64,000 bases of DNA, from assembly GCA_002010305.1 (NCBI GenBank), contig MTND01000027.1, forward strand, positions 116,930 through 180,929, in the 5' to 3' direction. Each line of letters starts with the position of its first letter. Within the stretch, counting starts at the first letter, position 1. Under the pieces are notes generated by a model. It saw nothing but the letters and a program-made list of their open reading frames with translations, was not told where the DNA came from and did no database searches. This document shows, in pieces, positions 19,523-29,742 of the stretch. This DNA comes from Archaeoglobi archaeon JdFR-42 (GTDB lineage Archaea > Halobacteriota > Archaeoglobi > Archaeoglobales > JdFR-42). A program made the translations under genes and the position numbers.

Positions 19523-19563
19523 AGTATCGGAGAGTATCGGCAATAAGTCAACTCGATTCACAA

Positions 19564-21231
19564 TTAATTCTTACTTGAAAGGACTTTTTCAATTACTTCG
19601 AGGGATTTATCCTTTCCTATAGCAAATAAAAAAGAAGACAGTCTTGGTCCAGAATTTTTCCCCAAGTACAGTTGGTACATAAGCCTGAAAAATCTTTTTG
19701 GTTTGATTTGCATCTCCCTACACAAAGCAAAAAACCCCTCATCTAGTTCGTTCTCACTCGTCGCATTTTTTATGATCCTATAAGCTTTTTCAAGCAGGTG
19801 TATATCCTCACCAAGATTTCTGATAAAGTCAGACGATGGCTCGACAATGGAGATTACGTACATATCGGGTGCATATTTTTGTATCCATGTATTTGCTCTC
19901 CTTATTCGAGAAAGTATTGTTCTCTCAAGGTCGTCCGTGATATTCATACTCTCAAGCATATTCATCATTCTAAGGGCTTTTTCTACCCAGTTCTCCTCTC
20001 TGGAAACCTGTGCTATAATGGCTGCCTGAGTGTAGGGTACTCTTACAGGAGACTCATCAGTGGGCGTTACAACGGATAACTCATAGCTTCTTTTTATGGC
20101 TGCAACGTCTTTATCAGTGTAGGTATGATCTGTAACTGTTCCGTAATATATCCCCTCAGCTTCATCAAATTCATTCACATATCTGTATATGTTATGGGGA
20201 TCTATGACAATTCTGGAAGTAAATTTATGTCTAATATACAAATATCTTAATACTTCTGGTTCTGCGATTTCAAGCCACTGATCTGGTCTCATTAGAAGGT
20301 TACCAGAACTAGTCATATCTCCTCTGTCTTTCCTATCCCATACAATTCCAACCCATTCTGTCCAGAATCCAAAAGGAGGTTCTATTTCGAGGATGTCCTC
20401 AGCCAAGTTAATACAGCTTTCCCTAGACCCTCCTGCTGATGCATGATCTTTCCCATAGGGTTCAAGTTTGATATCATATACGTACCATAGAGTGGCCCAT
20501 TCCAGCCGCCAGTTCAGCTTCGAATCCTTAAATTCAGTCCACCCTTCCCATCCACATTTTTTGCATTTTATCAAGACCTCTCTTTTCTGAAGATTCACAT
20601 CAACTGTACGAGTATCTGCTATACTCTTACATTCTGGACACCAGCCATTGATCGGTATCCAGTCAGAAGACAAGGGAATATTTCGATATCTGTTTATTAT
20701 TTCTCTAACCCTGTTTGTCTTATCCATAAATATCTTAAAAGCTTCATAAGTTTTTTTATCCTCATAAAATTCAGAAGTTCTGACGATTCTGGCATTAACA
20801 TCAAATTCGGGAAGTACTGAGTGTATCATATCCAACCAGTGATCTGCCCACGAGTCGTGGCATTCAAAAGGATCTGGAGCGTCTCTAAGCCTGATACCTT
20901 TTAATTCATTGACAAGCGCTTCTGATGGTTCATAATCCTTGGGGACACCCTTATGTAAAAGCGCATATTCTGGATTCTCGTACCATATCACTTGACCTGG
21001 TTTAGCCTTGAAAGGGTCTTGATCATACACAATAACGAGTTCTTCTACTTCCATCCCCTGTTCTCTCAGCACATCACCTACCACCGAAGGAAGTATTCCG
21101 TCTGGCCGTAGATTACCAACGTGAATAGGGCCTGAAACAGACCACCCTCGATTTATTACAATCCGATCCCATTCTTTTTCTTCAAGATCTCTGGCAATTC
21201 TATCTATAGTGTGTATCTCCATACATGGCAC
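19564..21231 (-). CDS. lysS: Lysyl-tRNA synthetase, class I
   Basis: 'RGWSVSGPIHVGNLRPDGI' HIGH-like; 'DRKDRGDMTSSGNLLMRPDQ'; zinc CPEC/CKKCGW. Confidence 0.95.
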   Translation of the reverse strand: MPCMEIHTIDRIARDLEEKEWDRIVINRGWSVSGPIHVGNLRPDGILPSVVGDVLREQGMEVEELVIVYDQDPFKAKPGQVIWYENPEYALLHKGVPKDYEPSEALVNELKGIRLRDAPDPFECHDSWADHWLDMIHSVLPEFDVNARIVRTSEFYEDKKTYEAFKIFMDKTNRVREIINRYRNIPLSSDWIPINGWCPECKSIADTRTVDVNLQKREVLIKCKKCGWEGWTEFKDSKLNWRLEWATLWYVYDIKLEPYGKDHASAGGSRESCINLAEDILEIEPPFGFWTEWVGIVWDRKDRGDMTSSGNLLMRPDQWLEIAEPEVLRYLYIRHKFTSRIVIDPHNIYRYVNEFDEAEGIYYGTVTDHTYTDKDVAAIKRSYELSVVTPTDESPVRVPYTQAAIIAQVSREENWVEKALRMMNMLESMNITDDLERTILSRIRRANTWIQKYAPDMYVISIVEPSSDFIRNLGEDIHLLEKAYRIIKNATSENELDEGFFALCREMQIKPKRFFRLMYQLYLGKNSGPRLSSFLFAIGKDKSLEVIEKVLSSKN

Positions 21232-21237
21232 CTCTAA

Positions 21238-22677
21238 TCAGAACACATCATCCTGCATATAACTTCTATTAAACCTTACTGCCAGTTCTGCCTTCATTAA
21301 CTCCCTCCCTAAATATGACGCATGCTGAAGAGACGAAATGAGACCCATCTCCAGAATCGTTGATATAATACTTTTTGCATCATCCCCTACTATAATAGCT
21401 TTTTTATGACTCACAACAATTTTCCCGTTTGAAATCCATATCCTAAAGTCCCCCAGAGGATCTCTTTTAAATCTAATGCTGTTACGAGCTTTAATAAATT
21501 TTTTGGGCATATCTCCCTCAGGACGCTTGAATTTCTCTTTTATTATCAGTAGATCTACTCCAAGGTCTTTTGGAGGAGTATTTCGATACTTGGATACTGC
21601 AGCCATAACACTTGCCGTTTTCAACTCCTTTACACATCCTGTAGTTTTTGGACTGTGTTCTGTGGTCAGTAATATACTGGCACCAAGTTCTATTGCAAGG
21701 GATGCCACAAGCGCATTAACTCCTTGGGAATCTGCATCAATCAGTTCAGAAACATTGCCTACCCCCATAAGGGTAGGGATATTCGGATTCAATTCCCTGA
21801 ATTTTCGGTATCTACAAATGGACTTAGAAAGACCAAATCCAGGAGGGTTTAGAATAGGATCAGCAATGATTTTTTCGATTCCCTCTCTCCTTAATACGGA
21901 TATGGTGGAGATGAGATCTCTAAGACCTGTCTTTCCTATTACTACAATTGCAACATCATACTTGGATATAAGCGGAATAAGACCCAGAGAATCCCTACTT
22001 ACACTCAGTATGAGATCAACCCCTTCTGGTATGGCTTTTTCTATAATTCTTGAATTTAACGTGTCTATACTAACAGGTACAGGTGATACATTCACAGCCC
22101 ACTTGATAGTTTGTATAGCCCTTTCAAGATCAATCTCCACTGGAATACCTATATCGATCATATCTGCTCCCTCTTCCACGAAATATTCAATGTGTAGAGA
22201 GAGTTCTTCTTTTGTCATTTCAGTGGCATTTACGATTTCAGCAAGAATGAGTGGGACTGTATAGCTTACTTTAAGATCTCTAATCTTAAAAGCGTATTTG
22301 GATTCCTCTTTTAGTTTGTCATATATACTAAAGGTTTCATTTTTCTTGAATTCCTGCAAGAGTCTGCATGCTGGAATTTCATGAGATAGTTCAATTTTAT
22401 CTATGTTATCCAGTACCATTCCAAGATCAAAAGCATGTATAGGCCCAAGACGTATTTTGGTTCCAATATCTTCTTCTAGTTTTCTGAAATTTCCCTTTAC
22501 AAGACCCGGGAGTAACACCAGATCATATTTTTTTAATTTATCCTTGTATTTGGAGAGCTTAGAGGGAGTGATGAACGCTGCAACATCGATGTCGATCTTC
22601 AATACATCAGCTTTTCCAGAAATTGCTTTTACCACATCCTGATATGCTTCTTCACCAGTAATTGCAATAATGTTCAT
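21238..22677 (-). CDS. Dihydropteroate-synthase-related protein
   Basis: Pterin-binding barrel 'VEEGADMIDIGIPVEID...VPVSIDTLNSRIIEKAI'. Start chosen at MNIIAITG rather than the longer ORF start. Confidence 0.8.
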   Translation of the reverse strand: MNIIAITGEEAYQDVVKAISGKADVLKIDIDVAAFITPSKLSKYKDKLKKYDLVLLPGLVKGNFRKLEEDIGTKIRLGPIHAFDLGMVLDNIDKIELSHEIPACRLLQEFKKNETFSIYDKLKEESKYAFKIRDLKVSYTVPLILAEIVNATEMTKEELSLHIEYFVEEGADMIDIGIPVEIDLERAIQTIKWAVNVSPVPVSIDTLNSRIIEKAIPEGVDLILSVSRDSLGLIPLISKYDVAIVVIGKTGLRDLISTISVLRREGIEKIIADPILNPPGFGLSKSICRYRKFRELNPNIPTLMGVGNVSELIDADSQGVNALVASLAIELGASILLTTEHSPKTTGCVKELKTASVMAAVSKYRNTPPKDLGVDLLIIKEKFKRPEGDMPKKFIKARNSIRFKRDPLGDFRIWISNGKIVVSHKKAIIVGDDAKSIISTILEMGLISSLQHASYLGRELMKAELAVRFNRSYMQDDVF

Positions 22678-22731
22678 CTCATGCTTATAAGACAAACTAT
22701 ATATATATTTTTTAACAAAAACTCTAACATC

Positions 22732-23382
22732 ATGCTTAAAATTGATATGCATGTCCATACATGTTTTTCAAGGGATGGTTATGGAGCAATAGAAGACCTT
22801 TTTGAAGCAATACTAACTAGGGGACTTGACGGTCTTGCCATTACTGATCACGACACGACCACAGGTGCCCTTTTGGCTTTGGAACTTGCTACTGAAGAGT
22901 ATCCCGATTTAGTTGTTATACCTGGAGAAGAGATAACTACCCAGTTTGGGCATTTGCTGGCTTTTGGAATAAAGAAAACCATTGAACCCGGTCTTCATCC
23001 ATTGGAAGCCATAAAGAAGGTTAAAAAACAAAAAGGACTTGTTGCCGTGCCTCATCCATTCCATCTTTTTAGACATGGTCTATGGGGATTTAAAAAATAC
23101 CATGTGGATGCTGTAGAGGTATACAACGCGAAATACATAATCGGGCTTGGAAACTATATGGCCAGACGATTGAATTTCAGACTGAATCTGCCTGAAATTG
23201 GGGGAAGTGACTCCCATAATCCCGATATGGTTGGCTTCGGTTTCACTCTAGTAGATGCAGAACCTGATGCTAGGAAAATCCTCAGAGCTATACAGGAGGG
23301 TAAGTCAACAGCAGCAGGAGAAAAGATACCAGTTGGTGTATATATAAATCATATAAAGAAGCGTGTTGAGGCTCATGGGTAA
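22732..23382 (+). CDS. PHP-domain metal-dependent phosphoesterase
   Basis: 'MLKIDMHVHTCFSRDGYGAIEDLFEAILTRGLDGLAITDHDTT'. Confidence 0.92.
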   Translation: MLKIDMHVHTCFSRDGYGAIEDLFEAILTRGLDGLAITDHDTTTGALLALELATEEYPDLVVIPGEEITTQFGHLLAFGIKKTIEPGLHPLEAIKKVKKQKGLVAVPHPFHLFRHGLWGFKKYHVDAVEVYNAKYIIGLGNYMARRLNFRLNLPEIGGSDSHNPDMVGFGFTLVDAEPDARKILRAIQEGKSTAAGEKIPVGVYINHIKKRVEAHG

Positions 23383-24102
23383 ATGATAGAAAGAGTAGAA
23401 TCTGGAATCAAAAATCTGGACATTCATATGGAAGGTGGATTTCCCAAGGGCATGTCCGTCGTACTGTATGGACTGCCTGGAACAGGGAAAACAACTTTCT
23501 GCCTTCAATTTGTAAAAAAAGGACTGGATCTCAGAGAGCCATGCGTGTATATCACATTTGATATGTTCCCTCGCGATCTAAAAACAAAAATGCTAATGGT
23601 GGGAATAGACTACACCAATTATGTGGATAGCAATCAGCTAATTCTTATCGATGGTGTAAGTAAAAGACGAATTGGTATCACTCCTGAAGAAGAACGGTTT
23701 TACATAGAGGATCCAAGGGATCTCAATTCTATATCTAAAACTTTAATGCATGCTCTGGATACAGCAGGAAAGAATGGTAGACTGGTCGTCGATTCATGGA
23801 CCAGTATTTCATTGAACTTCTCTCCATCTCAAAGCCTCTCTCTTGTCAGATTTACTGAAGCTCTAATTCTTGAAGCGAGGAACAGAGGATATACCACTTT
23901 AATTGTGTCTGATTTTGCAACGGATGAGACTCTCCTGAAAATTCTCAGGCATATATGCTCAGGATTTATAGAACTTCGATTTGAAACTGAAGGAGAATCC
24001 CCACAAAGGAGTCTCATAATTCATAATATGCAATTTACCAATCACCGACTTGGTAAAATTCCTTTCAATATGAATTCTTCCGGGATAGAAATTACCAAGT
24101 AA
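23383..24102 (+). CDS. RecA-superfamily (KaiC/RadA-like) ATPase
   Basis: Walker A 'GLPGTGKTTFCLQFVKKGL', 'RLVVDSWTSI'. Confidence 0.85.
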   Translation: MIERVESGIKNLDIHMEGGFPKGMSVVLYGLPGTGKTTFCLQFVKKGLDLREPCVYITFDMFPRDLKTKMLMVGIDYTNYVDSNQLILIDGVSKRRIGITPEEERFYIEDPRDLNSISKTLMHALDTAGKNGRLVVDSWTSISLNFSPSQSLSLVRFTEALILEARNRGYTTLIVSDFATDETLLKILRHICSGFIELRFETEGESPQRSLIIHNMQFTNHRLGKIPFNMNSSGIEITK

Positions 24103-24113
24103 TGCTGTCAGAG

Positions 24114-26054
24114 CTATTTTTTCTTACTGGAATATTTATCAAAAAAATCTGCAATCAGAAATGGTATGTTCTCAGGCTCTGTATCTATCATTTCCCTTCT
24201 CTCATCTGCTGGAAATTCAGAATATACAGAATACTTTGGCATCCTTAAAAACGAATCTCTGGTGAATCTGTAATCCAAGAGAATCCTTGCTCCATAGTCC
24301 TCTGGAGAACGTATAACACGACCGAGCGCTTGTCTGATTCGCCGTATTGTAGGAATTTCGACTCCAAATCTCCATCCCGTGCTTTCACCAAACTCTTGCT
24401 CATATGAGGAGATTATGGCTTTTAACTCAGGGTTTAGAGCTGGATACCCTACTCCCACCACCACAACAGTTCTGGCCAGATCACCAGGATAATCAACACC
24501 TTCGGTCAGAGTTCCCCAGAGATACGAAAATAAAACGCATTTTACATCACATTCTGAAAGGGCTTTGAGAGCCTCTTTTGAGCTTCCTGATTGATCAAGA
24601 ATTTTTCGAGCATCTGTATCTACTACTTCAAAATAACGTTCAGCCTCTTCTCGTGCAGGGAAGAAGATCAAGACATTACCAGAAGAGTTAGTGATAATCC
24701 CTTCCAGAACATTCTTCAGAGCATAAATGATACCAGGATCCCTCCGATCCTTAGCAAAGAGGGGTGGGATGCCGCCTGCAATAGTAATTCTGTGGTCTGG
24801 GGGAAAAGGAGAAGGTATTGATAGACGTTCCACTTCTCTTTCAATACCAAGAACCCGTTCTAGTATGTCAAAAGGTTGAAGAGTTGCTGACATCAATATG
24901 GCTGCACTGACCTTCTCAAATATGGGCCGAGTTACTCGTCCGGGAAGGCAGGCATACAGTTCAAGCTCTACATATAACCTTTTATCACGGATAACGTTGA
25001 GTTGAGGGAAATATACGTGAGTATGCGCAAGTTCCATATAACTTATAATGAAATTTGAGATGTTCATCAGAGGCGAATCATCTCCACTTTCAATTCCTTT
25101 ATTATATATAGCCTCACAGAGGTCTGATATGTTCTCTCCGAACTCCGATTCCAGATATGAGAGCAAATGTTCTCGATCTCCAGTACGAAGAGGAATTTTC
25201 TCCTGATGATAGGGTAGCTCACCCACGCCTTTATACGTATCCTCCACAATTTCATATACCCTAGCAATAAGTGCTTTCAAAAAGGCATATTCTTCTGTAT
25301 CTTTATCAAGCTCTTCCAGTCCTTTCCTGATCTCATCCAAAGGAAGTTGATGGCTGGCGTTCAACCTTGCTTTAGCCTCAATGTTATGGGCTTCGTCAAA
25401 TATAATGATTAAATCCTCAAGGGCACATTCCATCCATCCAAGTACTCGATACAGTATATCTACGTTTAACAGATGCTGATAATTGCATATTACGAGGTTG
25501 GCATTTTTTAGACTTCTTTTAATGATCTCGTAAGGACATTGTTTCAAACTTTTCATCCTCTCATAAACTTCCTCAGGCAATCTCATTTCAGATAATACCC
25601 AATTTACTAGGTGCCCAGTAGGGGAAGAGAAGGAGCTGACAGCATATTCGCATATCTCATCTTTGAACACTCTTGTTGGACTTCTTACAGCATTCATGAG
25701 TTTTTCACATTCAAGGTATGATTTCTTCAATGGACACAAATGAGTTTTGCCAATCAGGGCCACTCCTTTAAAAGAAAATTTCTTCTGAATATCTTTAGCC
25801 TCTTCAACAAATCGCTCCATCTGTCTATGTACATCTGTTGCGACCACAATCTTCTTACCCGATAATGTCCCAGCGCTAAGGGCAGCCACTAGAGAGACGA
25901 TAGTTTTTCCAGTTCCACAGCCCCCCTCAAACAATACAATCCTGTTTTTGAGGATAGCATCATAAATCCTTTTAATTAATGCTTTCTGTCCAGGATAATA
26001 GTCTTTCTTGGGAAATAGATTTTCAAGATTCACTACACTATCTTCTACTACCAC
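24114..26054 (-). CDS. XPD/Rad3/DinG-type superfamily 2 DNA helicase
   Basis: Walker A 'FEGGCGTGKTIVSLVAAL', DEAH box 'IIFDEAHNIE', motif VI 'RQALGRVIRSPEDYG'. Confidence 0.93.
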   Translation of the reverse strand: MVVEDSVVNLENLFPKKDYYPGQKALIKRIYDAILKNRIVLFEGGCGTGKTIVSLVAALSAGTLSGKKIVVATDVHRQMERFVEEAKDIQKKFSFKGVALIGKTHLCPLKKSYLECEKLMNAVRSPTRVFKDEICEYAVSSFSSPTGHLVNWVLSEMRLPEEVYERMKSLKQCPYEIIKRSLKNANLVICNYQHLLNVDILYRVLGWMECALEDLIIIFDEAHNIEAKARLNASHQLPLDEIRKGLEELDKDTEEYAFLKALIARVYEIVEDTYKGVGELPYHQEKIPLRTGDREHLLSYLESEFGENISDLCEAIYNKGIESGDDSPLMNISNFIISYMELAHTHVYFPQLNVIRDKRLYVELELYACLPGRVTRPIFEKVSAAILMSATLQPFDILERVLGIEREVERLSIPSPFPPDHRITIAGGIPPLFAKDRRDPGIIYALKNVLEGIITNSSGNVLIFFPAREEAERYFEVVDTDARKILDQSGSSKEALKALSECDVKCVLFSYLWGTLTEGVDYPGDLARTVVVVGVGYPALNPELKAIISSYEQEFGESTGWRFGVEIPTIRRIRQALGRVIRSPEDYGARILLDYRFTRDSFLRMPKYSVYSEFPADERREMIDTEPENIPFLIADFFDKYSSKKK

Positions 26055-26104
26055 TCTATTAAAAATTTAGGGCACTCCTACATCACCTAAGATAGGGTTT
26101 TAGG

Positions 26105-27940
26105 TTAAATATACCTTGTATAAATGGTCGGAAAAAGCTCCTCTTTACCTGGCAATACTAATGCTCCATTATATTCTTCAAAAAATTCTGGATCAGTGGA
26201 GAGATCTATGTAGCTCACAAGCTTCGCTACAGTTTCAACCATCTGTCTCTTCTTAACAGACGTGAGAGCGAGATACGACCCGGACAGAGAACCATTACCA
26301 ATTTGGATCACTTCTCCATTGGGAAATTCCGGGAACAGTCCGATAGTGGTGGCGTTTTCAACATTGATATAGTATCCAAATCCTCCTGCAATGTAAACCT
26401 TTTCAATGTCTTGAATGGAAAAAGCTAGTTTCTTGAGTAGAACTGAAATTCCTGCACATACGGCAGCTTTAGATTCAAGAAGAGTCTCAATATCCTTCTG
26501 GGACAATGTAATTTCCTGACCTATTGCACTCTCGTCTTTTTCTACAACCACATATTCCATCTGCTGATCATTTCTTACTCTTGGATTGCTTTTATCAAGC
26601 TTACCAGTGAAGTCCACGATACCATTTTTGAACAACTCAGCGAGAAGATCTATTAAACCACTACCACATATGCTCTTAGGTTTTACATTTCCAATAACAT
26701 TGATACGGGGTTTTGCATCATATCCTTCAATGATAACGTGATCTATTGCTCCTTCCACCGCCCGACTTCCATATTTTATCTCATACCCTTCAAAAGCAGG
26801 ACCTGAAGCAACAGAAGTCGATATAGCCCAGCCTTCACTACCTATAACGATCTCCCCATTAGTGCCTAAATCTATTAGAAGAGATATCTCCATAGAATTA
26901 ATCATATTTGATGAGATGATGTCGCCTATGACATCTCCTCCAAGAAATTTTCCGACCGATGGGAGGGAGTACACCATGGCATTTTTGTTTACATTTAATC
27001 CAAGTTCATAAGCAGGAGTAACAAGAGGGGCTCTGTTCAGATTAGATTGTAGAGTCTTAAGATTCTCTTTTGAGGAGTTTTCTCCTGGTTTTTTTTGTGA
27101 AAAAAGATAATCCACAGATTTACCATGAAAGAAGTGAGACATAATGGTATTTCCCGCTGTAACCACGTCATAGATCATTTCAGGGGACACATACTCATTA
27201 AGAAGTTCGTGAATTATCCTGTTAAGTGATCCGATAACAGCCTCTTTCAAGAGAGAGACCCCATCATCCTTTTTCCTAGATAATTCTACTCTAGAAAGAA
27301 TCTCTTCACCATAGATTATCTGACCATTATAGTCAGATGTGATATTAAGGATGCGACCAGTATTTAGATCAACTAGTGCAGCGACTATAGATGTAGTACC
27401 AATGTCCACCGCAAGCCCGTATAGTTTATCTGATGTATTGCCTTCTTCTACAGCAATTACATCTTTTCCTCTCAGTACCAATGTAAAATCTCCTTCTTCA
27501 ACATCTGGGGAACAAGAGAGATTGTAGTTTCTGGAAGCGATTATTTCAGGTAAAAAAGAGTTTGAAACAAATTCTTTACGAACTAACGGGAAAAGGTCAT
27601 TCCTCGTAACAACAAAATCGCTAAGTATCTGCTGCTTTTCAAGTCTTGTTTCTGGAGGGATAAACACTTCAAGGTCAGAGAGAGCTTTTGTCCTGCATGC
27701 AATGACAAATCCTTTTTCCCTCCTTTCTTTAGAAAGAAATCTTTTTTGAAGTTCTTCTGATTTCTCAGTAACTCCATTATTGACTAGAACAATACATTTC
27801 CCACATGCACCTTTCCCACCACACAGGCTTCGGATACCTTCTTTTGCTTTTTGAGCTGCAGAAAGAATATCGATTCCTTTTTCTACTTTAACTCTCTTTC
27901 CCGAAGGTAAAAAAGTAATCGTGATAGTATTATGAGCCAT
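26105..27940 (-). CDS. RACo/MtoD-like reductive activator of corrinoid proteins (2Fe-2S plus ASKHA/DUF4445)
   Basis: N-terminal plant-type ferredoxin 'LCGGKGACGKCIVLV', 'GLAVDIGTTSIVAALVDLNTG', 'AGGFGYYINVENATTIGLFP'. Start taken at MAHNTITITF. Confidence 0.9.
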   Translation of the reverse strand: MAHNTITITFLPSGKRVKVEKGIDILSAAQKAKEGIRSLCGGKGACGKCIVLVNNGVTEKSEELQKRFLSKERREKGFVIACRTKALSDLEVFIPPETRLEKQQILSDFVVTRNDLFPLVRKEFVSNSFLPEIIASRNYNLSCSPDVEEGDFTLVLRGKDVIAVEEGNTSDKLYGLAVDIGTTSIVAALVDLNTGRILNITSDYNGQIIYGEEILSRVELSRKKDDGVSLLKEAVIGSLNRIIHELLNEYVSPEMIYDVVTAGNTIMSHFFHGKSVDYLFSQKKPGENSSKENLKTLQSNLNRAPLVTPAYELGLNVNKNAMVYSLPSVGKFLGGDVIGDIISSNMINSMEISLLIDLGTNGEIVIGSEGWAISTSVASGPAFEGYEIKYGSRAVEGAIDHVIIEGYDAKPRINVIGNVKPKSICGSGLIDLLAELFKNGIVDFTGKLDKSNPRVRNDQQMEYVVVEKDESAIGQEITLSQKDIETLLESKAAVCAGISVLLKKLAFSIQDIEKVYIAGGFGYYINVENATTIGLFPEFPNGEVIQIGNGSLSGSYLALTSVKKRQMVETVAKLVSYIDLSTDPEFFEEYNGALVLPGKEELFPTIYTRYI

Positions 27941-28081
27941 AAAGAAAAACACGCGTAAAAATGTATTTATGTCTTTTCCCGAAAATATTCTCACCGAGGG
28001 TATTGAAAGGAAGACCATAAGTATGTTATACATAGTTGTAGGAATCCAAAAACATATATGGCAAGAATTTCATAACTATTA

Positions 28082-28894
28082 TTGATGAATATCTCTGTGG
28101 TATACCATCCTGGCACTAAAGATGATTTTTTTCCCACTTCTCGAAAAATAAAAGGGATAGAGAAGGCTGTTGTTGAATACAGCATCCATATAGATGAAGC
28201 GAGTAAATCTGAAATCGATGAAGGGGTGATATATGATACTCATTCTAAGGATCTTGTTGACAAAGTCAAGAGGCTTGCCTTTTCAGATGTCATTTTTAGT
28301 TCACTTAGATCAGTTCTTAGAGCTGTTGATCTCATTCAGGACCATGACGTTGTTATCGTTCCTACTTCTGGGACCGGGCATGGTGCCTCAAAAACCAAAT
28401 TTAGGGGATATAGTTTTTTAAACGATGTGGCAATTGCTGTTAGAGCCCTCAAGAACAAAGGCATAAGAAAGATATCCATAATTGACTGCGATGCTCATCA
28501 TGGAGGAGGATCCATCGAGTTTTTTACTCACGACAGAAATCTTCAGTATGTATGTCTTTGCGAAGAGAGGACTGAGTATAATAATGGAAGAATGGTTTGT
28601 ATCCCTACCAATAACCTATCTGCAAGAGATTATCTTTCAGTGTTCCAAGAAGTAATGTCCAGAGTCAAAGATTTCAAACCGGAAGTTGTGTTTTGGTATC
28701 TTGGTAACGATACTCACAGGAGAGAATATGCTGGGATGGATCTCACTTCAGACTGTTACCGTAAAATGGCGGAAGAGTTGATACCTTTTGCCAGTGAGTG
28801 CAGGATAATAATTCTGATTGCAGGAGGAGGGTTGCAGGAGACTGCTTACGAGCTTGTTAAAACCATATTTGAGGCAGTTATATCAATAGGTTAA
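28082..28894 (+). CDS. Histone-deacetylase-fold (arginase/deacetylase superfamily) protein
   Basis: 'RGYSFLNDVAIAVRAL', 'IIDCDAHHGGGSIEFF', 'WYLGNDTHRREYAGMDLTSDCYRKMAE'. Confidence 0.85.
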   Translation: MMNISVVYHPGTKDDFFPTSRKIKGIEKAVVEYSIHIDEASKSEIDEGVIYDTHSKDLVDKVKRLAFSDVIFSSLRSVLRAVDLIQDHDVVIVPTSGTGHGASKTKFRGYSFLNDVAIAVRALKNKGIRKISIIDCDAHHGGGSIEFFTHDRNLQYVCLCEERTEYNNGRMVCIPTNNLSARDYLSVFQEVMSRVKDFKPEVVFWYLGNDTHRREYAGMDLTSDCYRKMAEELIPFASECRIIILIAGGGLQETAYELVKTIFEAVISIG

Positions 28895-28947
28895 AGTGCC
28901 CTTTTCGTCTCTCAGAATACTGAACTCAAAAGTCGGTTAATGAGGTT

Positions 28948-29259
28948 TTGCATATGGACGAAATTGAAGTGATGCAAATCAAAGAGTTTGTAAAAGACAT
29001 GGATAAATACCAGAAAGTGGTTTACTACGAACAGAAGAAGAAAAATGAAGGTATTGCCACAGCCCTTAGTATTATAATACCGGGAGTAGGGCAGATGTAT
29101 ATTGGAAAAGTTGGCAAGGGAATATTGATCCTAATATTTTTTTGGCTCATTATACCGTGGCTTTATGGTATCTATGATGCATACAAAAATGCAAAAGACT
29201 ATAATGCACAGCTGTATTCGATAGTTTTCAGCGATGTTAGTGTACCTAAAGTAGATTGA
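28948..29259 (+). CDS. Small TM2-domain-like membrane protein
   Basis: 'ATALSIIIPGVGQMYIGKVGKGILILIFFWLIIPWLYGIYDAYKNAKDYN'. Confidence 0.75.
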   Translation: MHMDEIEVMQIKEFVKDMDKYQKVVYYEQKKKNEGIATALSIIIPGVGQMYIGKVGKGILILIFFWLIIPWLYGIYDAYKNAKDYNAQLYSIVFSDVSVPKVD

Positions 29260-29377
29260 AGGTAAAAGATGACCCTCCATTTTACTGCACTTTTCGGCAA
29301 ACTCTATATATCCACATGATGCCTGGGCAATACTTGGTATTTCAATAAACTCCTTCAAAGGAAAATTTTTTATATTG

Positions 29378-29411
29378 TATGATGAATACATCATATGATG
29401 TTTGAATCATA
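29378..29411. promoter_or_regulatory. Two overlapping inverted repeats at the start of the mer operon (candidate operator)
   Basis: TATGATG-aata-CATCATA (29378-29395) and TATGAT-gtttga-ATCATA (29394-29411), downstream of TATA-like ttttttatattg. Confidence 0.55.
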
Positions 29412-29742
29412 TAAGTTATTTGCAGGAGTTCTCTCTAATCGAACCCGTTTTGACATAGTAATGCTATTGATGGAAGAGGAGAGAAGTGTTCTGGAGATCT
29501 GTCAGGCTAGTGGTTATGAGCAGAGCAGGGTATCTCATAATCTTCGATGTCTTTTAAATTGCGGTTTTGTTGAAGTAGAACAGAAAGGGAAAAGGAGAAT
29601 ATACAGGCTTAACTCCGATATAAAGGAGCTGATTTTGAAGATTAAAAATCACCTATCTGTTTACGAAAACCATCTCAGAAAATGTGGTATTTTGAGAGAT
29701 GAAGACGGTATAGCTATGGAGAGGCTTCATAATGAACTCTAA
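29395..29742 (+). CDS. ArsR-family winged-helix regulator
   Basis: 'LSNRTRFDIVMLLMEEERSVLEICQASGYEQSRVSHNLRCLLNCGFVEVEQKGKRRIYRL'. Confidence 0.9.
   Translation: MMFESYKLFAGVLSNRTRFDIVMLLMEEERSVLEICQASGYEQSRVSHNLRCLLNCGFVEVEQKGKRRIYRLNSDIKELILKIKNHLSVYENHLRKCGILRDEDGIAMERLHNEL

Noticed and set aside
21476-22264. 262-aa + strand ORF opposite the DHPS-like gene
   Set aside because: Antisense shadow of a strongly supported coding frame
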